Source: Halorhodospira halophila | GTDB lineage: Bacteria > Pseudomonadota > Gammaproteobacteria > Nitrococcales > Halorhodospiraceae | NCBI RefSeq assembly: GCF_016653405.1 | Contig: NZ_NHSN01000010.1 | Span: 1 to 44,847, forward strand | Length of the DNA stretch: 44,847 bases | Direction: 5' to 3' | Shown: piece after piece, positions 7,712-17,525 of the stretch | How the letters are laid out: the number at the start of each line of letters is the position of its first letter | Numbering within the stretch: the first letter of the stretch is position 1 | Program-made: the position numbers and the translations under genes | The notes under the pieces: generated by a model | What the model was told of the DNA's origin: nothing | What the model saw: only the letters and a program-made list of their open reading frames with translations | The model's database searches: none

Positions 7712-8206
7712 TTAGGCGCCGCCCTGCTCCGTCGTGCCGGCCGAGGGGGCATCGCCGTTGCGTCGCCAGATGTCGTAGTTGAGGGCGCCCGCAAAGCTGA
7801 CCCAGGCCAGATAGGGGATGAACAGCAGCCCGGCCAGCCAGTCCGCGGCCAGGAACGCCGCCGTGGTCAGCAGCACCGAGACCCACAGCGCCCCAAGCAC
7901 CACCAAGCCGCCGAAGAGCTGCTGCAGACCGAAGAAAACCGGCGTCCACAGCGTGTTCAGAGCGATCTGCAGCGCCCACAGGGCCAGACCGAGGGCCAGG
8001 ACCTCGGAGCCGGACAGGGCCACCCGCCAGGCGGCCACGGCAATGGCCAGGTAGAGCACCGTCCACGCCACCGGGAACAGCCAGTTCGGCGGCGTCCAGG
8101 TGGGCTTGTCCAGCTCCTCATACCAACGCCCGGGACCGAACATGGCCCCGGTGGCGGCCGCCGCCATGCAGGCGCCGAGAAACGCGACAAAAATCAAAAG
8201 ACTCAC
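7712..8206 (-). CDS. tspO: TspO/MBR (tryptophan-rich sensory) membrane protein
   Basis: This 164-residue protein has five predicted transmembrane helices and the TspO hallmarks TWTPPNWLFPVAWT, ALNTLWTPVFFGLQ and PYLAWVSFAGALNYDIW. TspO proteins bind porphyrins and related ligands; in purple bacteria they modulate photosynthesis gene expression. The GTG at 8206 was chosen because AAGGAG lies 8 nt upstream and it overlaps the stop of the preceding gene (GTGA). A GTG three codons earlier overlaps the ribosome-binding site itself and is unlikely. It is the third gene of an operon with a permease and a thioredoxin-like protein. Confidence 0.92.
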   Translation of the reverse strand: MSLLIFVAFLGACMAAAATGAMFGPGRWYEELDKPTWTPPNWLFPVAWTVLYLAIAVAAWRVALSGSEVLALGLALWALQIALNTLWTPVFFGLQQLFGGLVVLGALWVSVLLTTAAFLAADWLAGLLFIPYLAWVSFAGALNYDIWRRNGDAPSAGTTEQGGA

Positions 8207-8436
8207 TGCAGCCACTCCTTGATCTGCTCGGGTTCAGGAACCGACCCGCTGTGGACCAGCCGCTCGTCCACCACCACGGCCGGTGTCGACATGACGCCGT
8301 ACTGGATCAGGGCCTCCGGCCCCGTCTCCTTGTGTACCTCTGCGGCCACACCCAGATCAGCAGCCATCTGCTCGATCCGCTCGGCGGTGTTGTTGCACTT
8401 GGCGCAGCCACTGCCCAGCACCTTAATGATGGTCAT
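8203..8436 (-). CDS. Small thioredoxin-like redox disulfide protein (CAKC)
   Basis: This 77-residue protein has a thioredoxin-like fold with a redox motif Cys11-Ala-Lys-Cys14 (GSGCAKCN) and the cis-proline segment MSTPAVVVD. It matches the short redox-active disulfide family often found beside COG0701 permeases. The ATG at 8436 was chosen because TAGGAGGAA precedes it; a longer upstream frame belongs to shadow sequence in the permease. The stop overlaps the tspO start, so the two are coupled. It may serve as the redox partner of the permease (inference from gene order). Confidence 0.85.
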   Translation of the reverse strand: MTIIKVLGSGCAKCNNTAERIEQMAADLGVAAEVHKETGPEALIQYGVMSTPAVVVDERLVHSGSVPEPEQIKEWLQ

Positions 8437-8486
8437 GGGATCCGTTCCTCCTATGCATCGTTCATGGTAACGGCCTGCCGCCGTCC

Positions 8487-9485
8487 TCACACCCCGGCAA
8501 ATAGTAGCGGCTCCACGGCATTGAGCAGCCACCCCGCCAGGGTGAAGGCGAACAGCAGCAGGACGAAGAAGATCGCCAGCAACCGCCACTGCATCACCTG
8601 CTTGAGCAGCACGAACTCCGGAAAGCTCGCAGCGACGGTGCTCATGCAGAAAGCCAGGGTGGTGCCGATGGGCAGCCCCTGGATAATCAGGCTCTCCATC
8701 ACCGGCACCACACCCGTGATGTTGGTGTACAGCGGAATGGCGACCAGCACCGCCGCAGGCACCTGCCACCAGTGACCGGCACCCAGGTGCTCCTCGATCC
8801 AGCCCTCGGGGACGAAGCCGTAAAGCGCCGCCCCGAGGCCGACACCGATCAGGACCCACTTCCAGACCCGCGCGAAGATCTCCCCCACCTCGCGCCGGGC
8901 AAAGTCGTGGCGCTGGCGCAGGGTCAGCCGCGTCGCACCGGCAGCGCCGTCAGCCGGCGCACTGCCCTCGGCATAGGCCTTGGCCAGGAACGGTTGCAGG
9001 TAGCGCTCCGCGCGAATGGCGTCGAGAAACGCCCCGCCGAGCATGCCGATCAGAAAACCGACGGCGATGTAGATCAGGGTCAGCTCCCAGCCCAGCAGCC
9101 CCCAGAGCAACACCACGGCCACTTCGTTGATCATCGGCGAGGTGATCAGGAAGGCCATGGTCACCCCGATAGGGATCCGCGCCGTGGTGAAGCCGATGAA
9201 CACCGGCACGCTCGAGCAGGAGCAGAACGGGGTCACGGCTCCGAACGTCGAGCCCAGGAAGTAGCCGAGGACGCGATTGCGCCCGGCCAGGAAGGCGCGG
9301 ACCCGCTCGACGTTCAGCGACGCCCGGGCCAGAGCAATGACGTAGATCAGCACCGCCAGCAGGGCGAAGATCTTCGCCGTGCTCTCAACGAAGAAGTGCG
9401 CGGCATCGCCGAACGGCTTGCCGGCCTCGATGCCCAGCAGGTCGTGGACGATCAAGGTGGCGAGATGAGCGAAGAGTTCAAGCAT
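8487..9485 (-). CDS. COG0701-type permease (DUF318 family)
   Basis: This 332-residue membrane protein has about eight predicted transmembrane helices. The family signature TPFCSCSSVPVFIGF carries a Cys-Ser-Cys-Ser cluster in a membrane segment. MAFLITSPMINEVAVVLL follows. Homologues are proposed to export arsenic or organoarsenic species or move other small anions, but the substrate cannot be read here. It is the first gene of an operon with the CAKC protein and tspO. The 145-bp divergent gap upstream is AT-rich for this genome. Confidence 0.85.
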   Translation of the reverse strand: MLELFAHLATLIVHDLLGIEAGKPFGDAAHFFVESTAKIFALLAVLIYVIALARASLNVERVRAFLAGRNRVLGYFLGSTFGAVTPFCSCSSVPVFIGFTTARIPIGVTMAFLITSPMINEVAVVLLWGLLGWELTLIYIAVGFLIGMLGGAFLDAIRAERYLQPFLAKAYAEGSAPADGAAGATRLTLRQRHDFARREVGEIFARVWKWVLIGVGLGAALYGFVPEGWIEEHLGAGHWWQVPAAVLVAIPLYTNITGVVPVMESLIIQGLPIGTTLAFCMSTVAASFPEFVLLKQVMQWRLLAIFFVLLLFAFTLAGWLLNAVEPLLFAGV

Positions 9486-9517
9486 GATGGACGGCTGTCA
9501 GTTCGGGATCGGCAGCC

Positions 9518-9550
9518 ATTGTCATATACGCCTAAACATATATCAAACAC
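9518..9550. promoter_or_regulatory. AT-rich divergent control region between permease and PP2C genes
   Basis: Within a GC-rich background this stretch contains ATATACGCCTAAACATATAT, an imperfect inverted ATAT pair. It lies between divergent starts at 9485 and 9631, so it is the likely location of promoters and perhaps a repressor site of the ArsR/SmtB kind. No regulator gene is adjacent, so this is only a suggestion. Confidence 0.3.
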
Positions 9551-9630
9551 GGCACAGGTTCCCGCAGCACGCTCTGCGGGCTAGGATGGCCTCAAACCTT
9601 TGGCAACCCTGCAACAGGAGGCGTGGAACC

Positions 9631-10356
9631 ATGGAGATCGCCGGCGAGACCCACCGCGGCCACCAGCGACCTCGCAACGAGGACCGTATCGACTGGGACG
9701 AGGGCGCCGGCGTCGCGGTGCTCGCCGACGGCATGGGCGGGCTGCCCTACGGGGCCGAGGCGGCGCGGCTGGCGGTGGAGGCGGTGATCCGCATCGCCCG
9801 CACCCACCACGGCAGTGACCACACCTGGCTGGAGTCCGGCGGGGAGCCGGCGGATCTGGTCCAGCTGGCCAACCGCGCCGTGCTCTCCTATACCGAGCGC
9901 GACCGCCGCTACGAGGGCATGGGCACCACCCTCGCCCTGCTCTGCGCGGCCCCCGACGAAGTGGCCCTGGCCCATGTGGGCGACTCCCGCATCTACCGCT
10001 TCCGGGACGGCCGCCTGGAGCGGCTCACCCGGGACCACACGCCGGTCCAGCGCGCGGTCGAGACGGGGGCGATGACCGAGGCCGAGGGGCGCCGCTCGCC
10101 GGAACGCAACGTCCTCGAGCGCGCGCTCGGCGCGGTGACTTGGGCCGAGCCCGACGTCACCCGCCTGCCGCGCGACCCCGGGGATCTGTTCCTGCTCTGT
10201 TCCGACGGCCTGACCGAGCCTCTGGAGGACGCGGCGATCGGTGCCATCCTGGCCGAGGAGGACCGCTCGCTGTCCCAGCGCGCCGGGGACCTGATCGAAG
10301 CCGCCCTCGATGCCGGCGGGCCGGACAACGTCTCGGTGGTGCTGGTCCGCACCTGA
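9631..10356 (+). CDS. PP2C-family protein serine/threonine phosphatase
   Basis: This 241-residue phosphatase has the complete PP2C motif set: GHQRPRNEDR near the N-terminus, VLADGMGG with metal-binding Asp and Gly, AHVGDSRIYRFRDG, LLCSDGLTE, and GGPDNVSVVLV at the C-terminus. It lacks transmembrane and sensory domains, like the stand-alone PppA/Stp-type enzymes that act on Hanks-type kinase targets. The ATG at 9631 has CAGGAG about 10 nt upstream; longer upstream frames show no similarity. No partner kinase is in the window. It ends 9 bp from the convergent der gene. Confidence 0.9.
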   Translation: MEIAGETHRGHQRPRNEDRIDWDEGAGVAVLADGMGGLPYGAEAARLAVEAVIRIARTHHGSDHTWLESGGEPADLVQLANRAVLSYTERDRRYEGMGTTLALLCAAPDEVALAHVGDSRIYRFRDGRLERLTRDHTPVQRAVETGAMTEAEGRRSPERNVLERALGAVTWAEPDVTRLPRDPGDLFLLCSDGLTEPLEDAAIGAILAEEDRSLSQRAGDLIEAALDAGGPDNVSVVLVRT

Positions 10357-10365
10357 ACCGCCCGG

Positions 10366-11784
10366 CTAGCGCCGGCGCTTGCGCTTCTTCTCGCGCTTCT
10401 TGGCGTGGTGGATGACCCGCTGGCGCCGGCGGCGCTGACGCTCGGTGAGCTGGTTGGGCTTGTCGGCGAAGGGGTTCTCGCTGGCCCGGCACTCGATGCG
10501 CACCGGCGTGCCGTACAGGTCGAAGGCGTCGCGGAAGAAGTTCTCCAGGTACCGCATGTAGGCCCGCGGCAGCCGCTGCACCTGGTTGCCGTGGACGACG
10601 ATCACCGGCGGGTTATGCCCGCCCTGGTGGGCGTAACGCAGCTTGATCCGCCGCCCGCGGGAGAGCGGCGGCTGGTGGTTGGCGAGCGCCTCCTGCAGGG
10701 CCTCGTTGAGTTCCGGGGTGGCCAGATCCCGGTGGGCGGCCGCATGGGCCCGGTCCACCGACTCCAGCAGCAGCCCCACGCCACTGCCGTGCAGGGCCGA
10801 GACGAAGTGGTGGCGTGCAAAACCGAGGAAACCGAAACGCAGATCGAGATCCCGGCGCACCTTGCGGCGCTGATCGGGATCGAGACCGTCCCACTTGTTG
10901 ATAACCAGCACCAGGGCCCGTCCGGCCTGCAGGACATGCCCGGCCAGGTGGGCGTCCTGCTCGGTGATCCCCTCTTGGGCATCGGTCACCAGCACCACCA
11001 CCGAGGCCCGCTCGATGGCCTCCAGCGTCTTGACCACGCTGAACTTCTCGACGGTCTCCTGGACCCGCGCCCGGCGCCGCACGCCGGCGGTATCGATCAG
11101 GGTGTAGTGCTGCCCGTCGCGCTCGAACGGCACGGCGATGCTGTCGCGGGTAGTGCCCGGCTCGTCGTAGACCACCACCCGCTCCTCGCCGAGGAGCCGA
11201 TTGACCAGGGTGGACTTGCCCACGTTGGGCCGGCCGATCAGCGCCACCGGGATGCCGTGCCCGGCGGCGACCTCCCCCTCCTCCGGCTCGGCGGGCGGGA
11301 GCGCAGCGAACACGGCGTCGAGCAGCTCGCCGACACCGCGCCCGCGCGTGGCGGCGATGCTGTGAACCGGCTGCAGGCCGAGGCCGTGAAAATCGGCGGC
11401 GGCCACCCCGGCCTCGAGGCCGTCGGTCTTGTTCACCGCCAGGAACACCGGCACCTGCGCCCGCCGCAGCTCGGCGGCGATCTCTTCATCCCCGACGGTG
11501 CTACCGGCCCGCCCGTCGACCAGGAAGACCACGGCGTCGGCTCCGGCGATGGCGGTGCGGGCCTGTTCGTGCATGCAGCCGCCCACTCCCTCGAGCTCCT
11601 CGCCCATCCCACCGGTATCGACCACCACGGCGTGACTGCCGCGATGGCGCACGACGCCGTACTGCCGGTCCCGGGTCAGGCCGGGGTGGTCGGCCACGAG
11701 GGCGTCCCGGCTGCCGGTGAGCCGGTTGAACAGGGTCGATTTGCCGACGTTCGGCCGCCCGACCAGGGCGATTACCGCAGACAT
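10366..11784 (-). CDS. der: Ribosome assembly GTPase Der (EngA)
   Basis: This 472-residue protein has two tandem GTPase domains and a C-terminal KH-like domain. The two P-loops are GRPNVGKST (residues 8-16) and a second GRPNVGKST about 200 residues later. NKTD and NKWD give the guanine-specificity motifs. Der helps late assembly of the 50S ribosomal subunit. The tail is very basic ([11 protein letters not shown]). The ATG at 11784 gives the normal N-terminus (MSAVIALVG); a longer frame upstream is not supported. Confidence 0.96.
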   Translation of the reverse strand: MSAVIALVGRPNVGKSTLFNRLTGSRDALVADHPGLTRDRQYGVVRHRGSHAVVVDTGGMGEELEGVGGCMHEQARTAIAGADAVVFLVDGRAGSTVGDEEIAAELRRAQVPVFLAVNKTDGLEAGVAAADFHGLGLQPVHSIAATRGRGVGELLDAVFAALPPAEPEEGEVAAGHGIPVALIGRPNVGKSTLVNRLLGEERVVVYDEPGTTRDSIAVPFERDGQHYTLIDTAGVRRRARVQETVEKFSVVKTLEAIERASVVVLVTDAQEGITEQDAHLAGHVLQAGRALVLVINKWDGLDPDQRRKVRRDLDLRFGFLGFARHHFVSALHGSGVGLLLESVDRAHAAAHRDLATPELNEALQEALANHQPPLSRGRRIKLRYAHQGGHNPPVIVVHGNQVQRLPRAYMRYLENFFRDAFDLYGTPVRIECRASENPFADKPNQLTERQRRRRQRVIHHAKKREKKRKRRR

Positions 11785-11897
11785 TGGGCGTTCCCCGCAT
11801 TGGCTGGGACAGGATGACCGCGCTGGAAAGGCGGTCCGAGGGCGGGGATTATAACGGACGGGGCAACGGCCCGTGAGCCGCTGCCCCCCTGGGAAGG

Positions 11898-12191
11898 TCA
11901 AACCATGGCGTCGATCTCGCCACCGGCGTCCAGATCGTCGACGCCACCGGAGGCGTCGTAGCTGGCTGCCCCACCATCGTCCTCAAAGGACTCGGTGCTG
12001 GTGCCAACGTCCTCGCCGCCGGCGATCGAGGAGATGTCCACCGTGTCGGCCCCGCCAGCGGCTTCACCACCGAACTCGGAGCCGCCAGCGCCCTCCATCT
12101 CCTCACCCTCGAAGGGGTCGTCACCACCGGCGCCCTGGGACGGCGGCGGCATGCTCGGCGCCCCTCCGCCAACTGCTCCTACTGCAGACAT
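11898..12191 (-). CDS. Small acidic Gly/Ala-rich protein of unknown function
   Basis: This 97-residue frame encodes a low-complexity, strongly acidic protein rich in Gly, Asp, Glu, Ser and Ala, with no Cys, signal peptide or transmembrane segment. An excellent AGGAGG lies 5 nt upstream of the ATG at 12191, which is the best evidence that it is real. A GTG one codon earlier is too close to that site. It lies 113 bp upstream of der on the same strand. I recognise no family. It would be expected to be disordered and salt-tolerant. Confidence 0.55.
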   Translation of the reverse strand: MSAVGAVGGGAPSMPPPSQGAGGDDPFEGEEMEGAGGSEFGGEAAGGADTVDISSIAGGEDVGTSTESFEDDGGAASYDASGGVDDLDAGGEIDAMV

Positions 12192-12428
12192 CACTACCTC
12201 CTGCGTTTCGTATCACTCGGGCCGGGCTCTCTACCCGCCTATCCGGCACTCCATTGCCGGTTGCGGCCATCCGGTTCCGGCGCCCGCTCCGCGCCATCCG
12301 CCCTCAAGGGGCTTGTGGCACGGAGCGTTTCCGGATATGCGTGGGACCTGCAACCCACGTGCCGGGTTCCAGATCCCACTTCTGCCTACACCCCCGTTGT
12401 CGTCGGCTGCCAGGCCAACTTGAGGGCC

Positions 12429-13664
12429 TCAGGAGGACGAACTGGTGGTGGAGGGGCTCAATCTTTGCCCCGCCCAGGCATCCACCCGGAAGTGCTTGCG
12501 ATTGAGCTGGAAGACCAGCCAGATCGTGGCCGCCTGGACCACCAGGGCGATGGCCGTCAGCGCCCAGTAGGCGACCCCGTAGGCCTCGATGACACCGTGG
12601 TGGGCCAGGCCCAGGTTGGTGAAGAAGTGGATCATCACCGCCAGCGCCACGCCGGGGCAAACCAGGGTGTAGGAGCCGGCGGAACGCTCAGGGCCGACTA
12701 CGAAGCGGCCGAAGTAGTTGAAGCGGCGCAGCACCACCCAACCGAGCAGCAGCAGCGCGACCTGCGCAGCCAGGAAGTAGGTGAGCAGACCCAGGGTCTG
12801 GATACCACCGGCCTCGGCGCCGAAGTGGGCCTCGATGCCCGCCGTCTGGCGCACCAGGGTGATGCCGATGATCGTCAGCACGGGAACGCCGATCCACAGG
12901 CTCGGCGCGCTGACCGGATTGGCGTTCTGCTCCATCATCGCGCGCACGCCGAGGACCAGCATGACGGCGCCAGTGATCACCGCGGCGATCAGGAAGAAGC
13001 TCGACAGCGCCAGACTGAACGCCGCTGTCGCCGGCACGCTGCTCATCCCCGCCGGCGCGGCGAGCCCCACGCCGACCATCGACAGCGCGAAGGCAGGCAG
13101 GGCCTGGGCCAGGCTGTTGTCGGCGGCGCAGTCGCAGTCGCTCTCGGTGAGCACCCGGCCCCAGAAGTCGCCGAGCTGGCGCAGAGCCCAGCCGCCGACG
13201 ATCAGGAAGGCGACCATGGCCGCGGGGAAGAGCCACTCCACGATGGCCGACAGCCCCGGGACGAAGACCATGCCGAGCACGAAGCCGACATTGATGGTCA
13301 TCGCCACGGTCAGCGGCGCGGCCAGCAGCTGCACCTCGGTGCGGTTGCCGCGCATGTTCTTGCGGTAGGCGTCGGTCTGCAGGAACCGCCGATGCTCGCG
13401 GATGTTCCAGAACAGCAGACGAAAATGGATGAAGGCCATGGCCAGGATGCCGGCCCAGGCCAGTACGATGGCCGTTTGCAGGCCGGCGTGACCGCTGCCC
13501 AGCGCCGCCACGATATCCTCGAAGAAGGGCACCATGCCCTCGTAGGGCACCCAGAACATCAGCCACATGAAAAACGATACGGTCAGCCCCCCGGCGCCCA
13601 GGGCAGCGAGCCAATACAGCGGGGAGTAGTTCTCCCCGAGGTCTCTGGGCAGTCGATGAAGCAT
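12429..13664 (-). CDS. Polytopic inner-membrane protein, about 10 TM helices
   Basis: This 411-residue protein is almost wholly hydrophobic with about ten predicted membrane helices, for example around YWLAALGAGGLTVSFFMWL, VAMTINVGFVLGMVF and LLTYFLAAQVALLLLGW. A Cys-Asp-Cys pair (ESDCDCAADN) sits in a loop near residue 175. The overall look recalls TDT-like transporters and the membrane proteins annotated as TsoY, but I cannot confirm either. The C-terminal tail is Ser/Thr-rich. AAAGGAGGG precedes the ATG. A 6-4-6 inverted repeat lies about 45 bp upstream. Confidence 0.7.
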   Translation of the reverse strand: MLHRLPRDLGENYSPLYWLAALGAGGLTVSFFMWLMFWVPYEGMVPFFEDIVAALGSGHAGLQTAIVLAWAGILAMAFIHFRLLFWNIREHRRFLQTDAYRKNMRGNRTEVQLLAAPLTVAMTINVGFVLGMVFVPGLSAIVEWLFPAAMVAFLIVGGWALRQLGDFWGRVLTESDCDCAADNSLAQALPAFALSMVGVGLAAPAGMSSVPATAAFSLALSSFFLIAAVITGAVMLVLGVRAMMEQNANPVSAPSLWIGVPVLTIIGITLVRQTAGIEAHFGAEAGGIQTLGLLTYFLAAQVALLLLGWVVLRRFNYFGRFVVGPERSAGSYTLVCPGVALAVMIHFFTNLGLAHHGVIEAYGVAYWALTAIALVVQAATIWLVFQLNRKHFRVDAWAGQRLSPSTTSSSS

Positions 13665-13707
13665 GCTCCCTCCTTTGCGTTGTCAGGTTGCGTATCCAGC
13701 GACTGGC

Positions 13708-13723
13708 GAACGTATCAACGTTC
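13708..13723. promoter_or_regulatory. Possible operator: GAACGT-ATCA-ACGTTC
   Basis: A perfect 6-bp inverted repeat with a 4-bp spacer lies upstream of the membrane-protein gene, in a locally AT-rich 127-bp gap. Its position fits a regulator site, but no matching regulator is nearby and the repeat is short. Confidence 0.3.
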
Positions 13724-13791
13724 TTGAATACGATGGTATGCGCATATTTGAAACTATGTCAAAGGGCGCGGGGCTTCGGTAGCGCGATGGC

Positions 13792-15384
13792 TCAGGAGGA
13801 GAGGAAGGCGGCGGCCATCAGAGCCCGGGTATAAGGGTCCTGCGGAGCGGCGAAGACCGCCTCTGCTGGCCCGCGCTCAACCACTCGGCCGGCCTGCATG
13901 ACCAGGACCTCATGAGCCAGGGCGCGGACGACCTGGAGGTCGTGACTGATAAAGAGGTAGGCGAGGCCGCGGCGACGTTGCAGATCGCGGAGCAGGTCGA
14001 TGATCTGGGCCTGCACCGAGACATCCAGCGCCGAGGTGGGCTCATCAAGCACCACGACCTGCGGTTCGAGGATCAGCGCCCGGGCGATGGCGATCCGCTG
14101 ACGCTGTCCGCCGGAGAACTCGTGGGGGTAGCGGTGGCGGGTCTCCGGGTCGAGGCCCACCTCCGCGAGCACGCGCACGATCCGCGCAGTCCGCTGTTCA
14201 CGACTCAGACGTGGATGGTGTAGGTCGAGCCCCTCGCCGACGATATCGCCTACGGCCATGCGCGGCGACAGGCTGCCGTAGGGATCCTGGAAGACGATCT
14301 GCAGGGCGCTGCGGTAGGGGCGCAGCTGCCGCGCCGTGCGCCCCTGGAGTTCATCACCGCGGAAGCGGATCGAGCCACTGCTGCGCTCAAGCCGCAGCAG
14401 CGCCAGGCCCAGGGTCGACTTGCCCGAGCCGCTCTCCCCCACCACGGCCACGGTCTGCCCGGCACGCAGGGTGATGTCGATGCCATCGACGGCCCGCACC
14501 CAGTCCACCGGCCGGCGCAGCAGACCGCCGCGCACCGGGAAGTGCACACGGACCCCCGCCCCGTGGAGGAGCACCGGCGCCTGGGTATCCGTAGCCACCG
14601 GCTCGCCGGCGGGCCGGGCCGCGAGCAACTGCCGGGTGTACGGATGCTCGGGTCGGCTGAACAGACGCTGCACCTCGCCCCGCTCGACGATCTCGCCCTG
14701 GCGCATGACACAGACCCGATCAGCGACTAGGCGGATCACGTCCAGATCGTGGGTGATGAACAGCAGGGCCATGCCCAGCCGCGCCTTCAGGTCGGCGAGC
14801 AGGCTAAGGATCTGCGCCTGCACGGTCACGTCGAGGGCGGTGGTGGGCTCGTCGGCGATGAGTAGATCCGGCTCGTTGGCCAGGGCCATGGCGATCATCA
14901 CGCGCTGACGCTGCCCGCCGGAGAGCTGATGCGGATAGGCGCTGAGCAGCCGCTGCGGATCGGGGAGTTGGACCTGTTCAAGCAGCCCCCTCACCCGCCT
15001 TCGGGCCGCCACCCGATCCAGACCGCGGTGGACGAGCAGCGTCTCGCGGATCTGCTTCTCCACCGTGTGCAGCGGATTGAGGGAGCTCATCGGTTCCTGG
15101 AAGATCATGCCGATGCGCCCGCCGCGGTGCTCGCGCAGCACCGGCTCGGGGGCGCCGAGCAGTTCGCGGCCACGAAAGCGGATCGAGCCGGCCGGGTGCC
15201 GCGCCCATGGATAGGGCAGGAGCTGCAGCACCGAGTGGGCGGTGACCGACTTGCCCGAGCCGCTCTCTCCGACCAGCCCCACGGTCTCGCCCGCGGCAAT
15301 ATCCAGATCCACGCCGCGCACCGCCGGCGCGCCATCGCCGAAGGCCACCTGCAGACCGCGGATGCTCAGCAGCGGTTCAGCCAC
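13792..15384 (-). CDS. yejF: Peptide ABC transporter, double ATPase subunit YejF-type
   Basis: This 530-residue protein contains two fused ATP-binding cassettes of the oligopeptide/nickel type. Each half has a Walker A (GESGSGKS), an ABC signature (LSGGQRQR and FSGGQRQR) and a Walker B ending in DEPT. It powers the YejABE peptide importer. The GTG at 15384 was chosen because GGAGG lies 6 nt upstream and it yields the length of E. coli YejF (529). It overlaps the end of yejE by 8 nt. It is the last gene of the yejABEF operon. Confidence 0.94.
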   Translation of the reverse strand: MAEPLLSIRGLQVAFGDGAPAVRGVDLDIAAGETVGLVGESGSGKSVTAHSVLQLLPYPWARHPAGSIRFRGRELLGAPEPVLREHRGGRIGMIFQEPMSSLNPLHTVEKQIRETLLVHRGLDRVAARRRVRGLLEQVQLPDPQRLLSAYPHQLSGGQRQRVMIAMALANEPDLLIADEPTTALDVTVQAQILSLLADLKARLGMALLFITHDLDVIRLVADRVCVMRQGEIVERGEVQRLFSRPEHPYTRQLLAARPAGEPVATDTQAPVLLHGAGVRVHFPVRGGLLRRPVDWVRAVDGIDITLRAGQTVAVVGESGSGKSTLGLALLRLERSSGSIRFRGDELQGRTARQLRPYRSALQIVFQDPYGSLSPRMAVGDIVGEGLDLHHPRLSREQRTARIVRVLAEVGLDPETRHRYPHEFSGGQRQRIAIARALILEPQVVVLDEPTSALDVSVQAQIIDLLRDLQRRRGLAYLFISHDLQVVRALAHEVLVMQAGRVVERGPAEAVFAAPQDPYTRALMAAAFLSS

Positions 15385-16420
15385 GCCCGGCCTCCTGCGC
15401 CCTGCGCGGGTCGAAGGCGTCGCGCGCCGCCTCGCCGACAAAGATCAGCAACGAGAGCAGCAGCGCCAGGCTGACAAAGGCCGAGATGCCCAGCCAGGGG
15501 GCGTGCAGATTGTCCTTACCCTGTTGCAGCAACTCGCCGAGCGACGGCGAGCCCGGCGGCAGCCCAAAGCCGAGGAAATCCAGCGAGGTCAGCGTGGTGA
15601 TCGAGCCGTTCATGATGAACGGCAGGAAGGTCAGCGTGGCCACCATGGCGTTGGGCAGCACATGGCGGAACAGCACCCGTAGGTGCCCGGCCCCCAGGGC
15701 CCGCGCCGCCTTGACATACTCCAGGTTGCGGGCGCGCAGCACCTCGGCGCGCACCACCCCCACCAGGCTGACCCACTGGAACAGCAGCAGGATGAACAGC
15801 AGCCACCAGAAACTCGGTTCGATCAGCGCCGAGGCGATGATGATGATGTAAAGCGCCGGCAGCCCCGACCAGATCTCCACGATGCGCTGGCCGAACAGAT
15901 CCGTCTTGCCCCCGAAGTACCCCTGCAGCGCCGCCACCACCACCCCGATCACCGAACTGGCCACGGTCAGCAGCAGGGCAAAGACCACCGAGATGCGGAA
16001 GCCGTAGAGGATACGCGCCGCCACGTCGCGCCCCATGTCGTCGGTACCGAGCCAGTTCTCCGCCGAAGGCGGCGCCGGGGCCGGCTCTGCCAGGCCGAAG
16101 TGCACCGTGTCATAGCTGAAGCGGATCGGCGGCCACAGCGCCCAGCCCCCCGCCTCGATCAACTCCTGCACATGGGGGTCGCGATAGACCGTCTCGGTGG
16201 GCAACTCACCGCCGAAGGTGGTCTCGGGGATCGACTCGACCACGGGAAAGTGGAGGCTGCCCTCGAACCAGACCACCAGCGGCCGGTCATTGGCGATGAG
16301 CTCGGCGAAGAGGCTGAGCACGAACAGCCCGACGAAGATCCACAGCGCCCACCAGCCCCGGCGATTGGCGCGAAAGCGGGCCAGGCGACGCTGATTGATC
16401 GGCGACAGCGACCCGACCAC
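15377..16420 (-). CDS. yejE: Peptide ABC transporter permease YejE-type
   Basis: This 347-residue inner-membrane permease is of the DppC/OppC class. One N-terminal helix (LWIFVGLFVLSLFAELI) is followed by a long periplasmic segment and then the core permease with the conserved NWLGTDDMGRDV and EYVKAARALGAGHLRVLFRH (EAA loop) segments. It pairs with YejB to form the peptide channel. The GTG start at 16420 lies 4 nt after the yejB stop, with GGGAGGTC upstream. Confidence 0.94.
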   Translation of the reverse strand: MVGSLSPINQRRLARFRANRRGWWALWIFVGLFVLSLFAELIANDRPLVVWFEGSLHFPVVESIPETTFGGELPTETVYRDPHVQELIEAGGWALWPPIRFSYDTVHFGLAEPAPAPPSAENWLGTDDMGRDVAARILYGFRISVVFALLLTVASSVIGVVVAALQGYFGGKTDLFGQRIVEIWSGLPALYIIIIASALIEPSFWWLLFILLLFQWVSLVGVVRAEVLRARNLEYVKAARALGAGHLRVLFRHVLPNAMVATLTFLPFIMNGSITTLTSLDFLGFGLPPGSPSLGELLQQGKDNLHAPWLGISAFVSLALLLSLLIFVGEAARDAFDPRRAQEAGRG

Positions 16421-16424
16421 CGGC

Positions 16425-17522
16425 TCAGACCTCCCGGGTCTCGAAGTCGATGCGCGGGTCGACGGCGACGTACATCAGGTCGCCGACGAGATTCAGCACC
16501 AGCCCGAGCACGGTGAAGATGAACAGCGTCCCGAACATGACCGGGTAATCCCGGTCCACGGCGGCCTCGAAACCGAGCAGCCCGAGCCCCTCCAGCGAGA
16601 AGATCACCTCGATGAGCAGTGCGCCGGTGAACAGCGTCGAGACGAAGGCCGCCGGGAAGCCGGCGATGACGATGAGCATGGCGTTGCGAAAGACGTGCCC
16701 GTAGAGCACCCGGCGCTCGGTCACCCCCTTGGCCCGGGCGGTCACCACGTACTGCTTGTGGATCTCTTCCAGGAAGGAGTTCTTGGTGAGCATGGTCAGA
16801 CCGGCGAAGCCACCGATGACCATGGCCAGCACCGGCAACGCGATGTGGTGCAGGTAGTCGAGGATGCGCATGGGCCAGGAGAGCTCCGCCCACCCCTCGG
16901 AGACCAGCCCACGCAGAGGGAAGAGATCCAGGTAGGTGCCGCCGGCGAAGAGGATGATCAGCAGGATCGCGAACAGGAAGCCGGGCACGGCATAGCCGAC
17001 GATCACCAGCGCCGAAGTCCAGACATCGAACGGCGAGCCATCGCGCACCGCCTTGCGGACCCCGAGCGGGATGGAGATGAGATAGACCAGCAGCAGGGTC
17101 CACAGCCCCAGGGAGATCGACACCGGCAGCGCCTCGACGATCAGCTCCAGGACGGACTGGTCGCGGTAGAAGCTATCGCCGAAATCGAGGGTGAGATAAT
17201 TGCCCATCATGGTGAGAAAACGCTCATGGGCCGGCAGGTCGAAGCCGAACTGCCGCTCGAGCTCGGCGAGCAGCTCCGGATCCATGCCGTGGGCGCCGCG
17301 GTAGCCACCGCCGGCCTCGGCGAAGGCGGCGCCCACCTCGCCCCCGGAGCCGGCCACCCGCGCGGTGGCCTCGACCCCGGTGCCGGCCAGCTCGGCACTG
17401 ATCCGCTCGATGGGCCCACCCGGGGCGGCCTGGACGATCAGGAAGTTGATGACCATGACCCCGAGCAGGGTCGGGATCATCAGCAACAGGCGGCGCAGGA
17501 TGTAGGCCGGCATGGTCCCCAT
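16425..17522 (-). CDS. yejB: Peptide ABC transporter permease YejB-type
   Basis: This 365-residue permease is of the DppB/OppB class and matches YejB in length. It has an N-terminal helix ([20 protein letters not shown]), a long periplasmic loop rich in Gly and Glu, and a C-terminal permease core with an EAA-type segment ([20 protein letters not shown]). ATG codons at 17522 and 17513 are both possible. It begins 3 nt after the yejA stop, so translation is probably coupled. Confidence 0.94.
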   Translation of the reverse strand: MGTMPAYILRRLLLMIPTLLGVMVINFLIVQAAPGGPIERISAELAGTGVEATARVAGSGGEVGAAFAEAGGGYRGAHGMDPELLAELERQFGFDLPAHERFLTMMGNYLTLDFGDSFYRDQSVLELIVEALPVSISLGLWTLLLVYLISIPLGVRKAVRDGSPFDVWTSALVIVGYAVPGFLFAILLIILFAGGTYLDLFPLRGLVSEGWAELSWPMRILDYLHHIALPVLAMVIGGFAGLTMLTKNSFLEEIHKQYVVTARAKGVTERRVLYGHVFRNAMLIVIAGFPAAFVSTLFTGALLIEVIFSLEGLGLLGFEAAVDRDYPVMFGTLFIFTVLGLVLNLVGDLMYVAVDPRIDFETREV

Positions 17523-17525
17523 CGG

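Noticed and set aside
12429-13664. A selenocysteine (TGA) readthrough in the membrane protein
   Set aside because: The frame is open throughout with no internal TGA; the idea came only from a loose resemblance to TsoY-type proteins.
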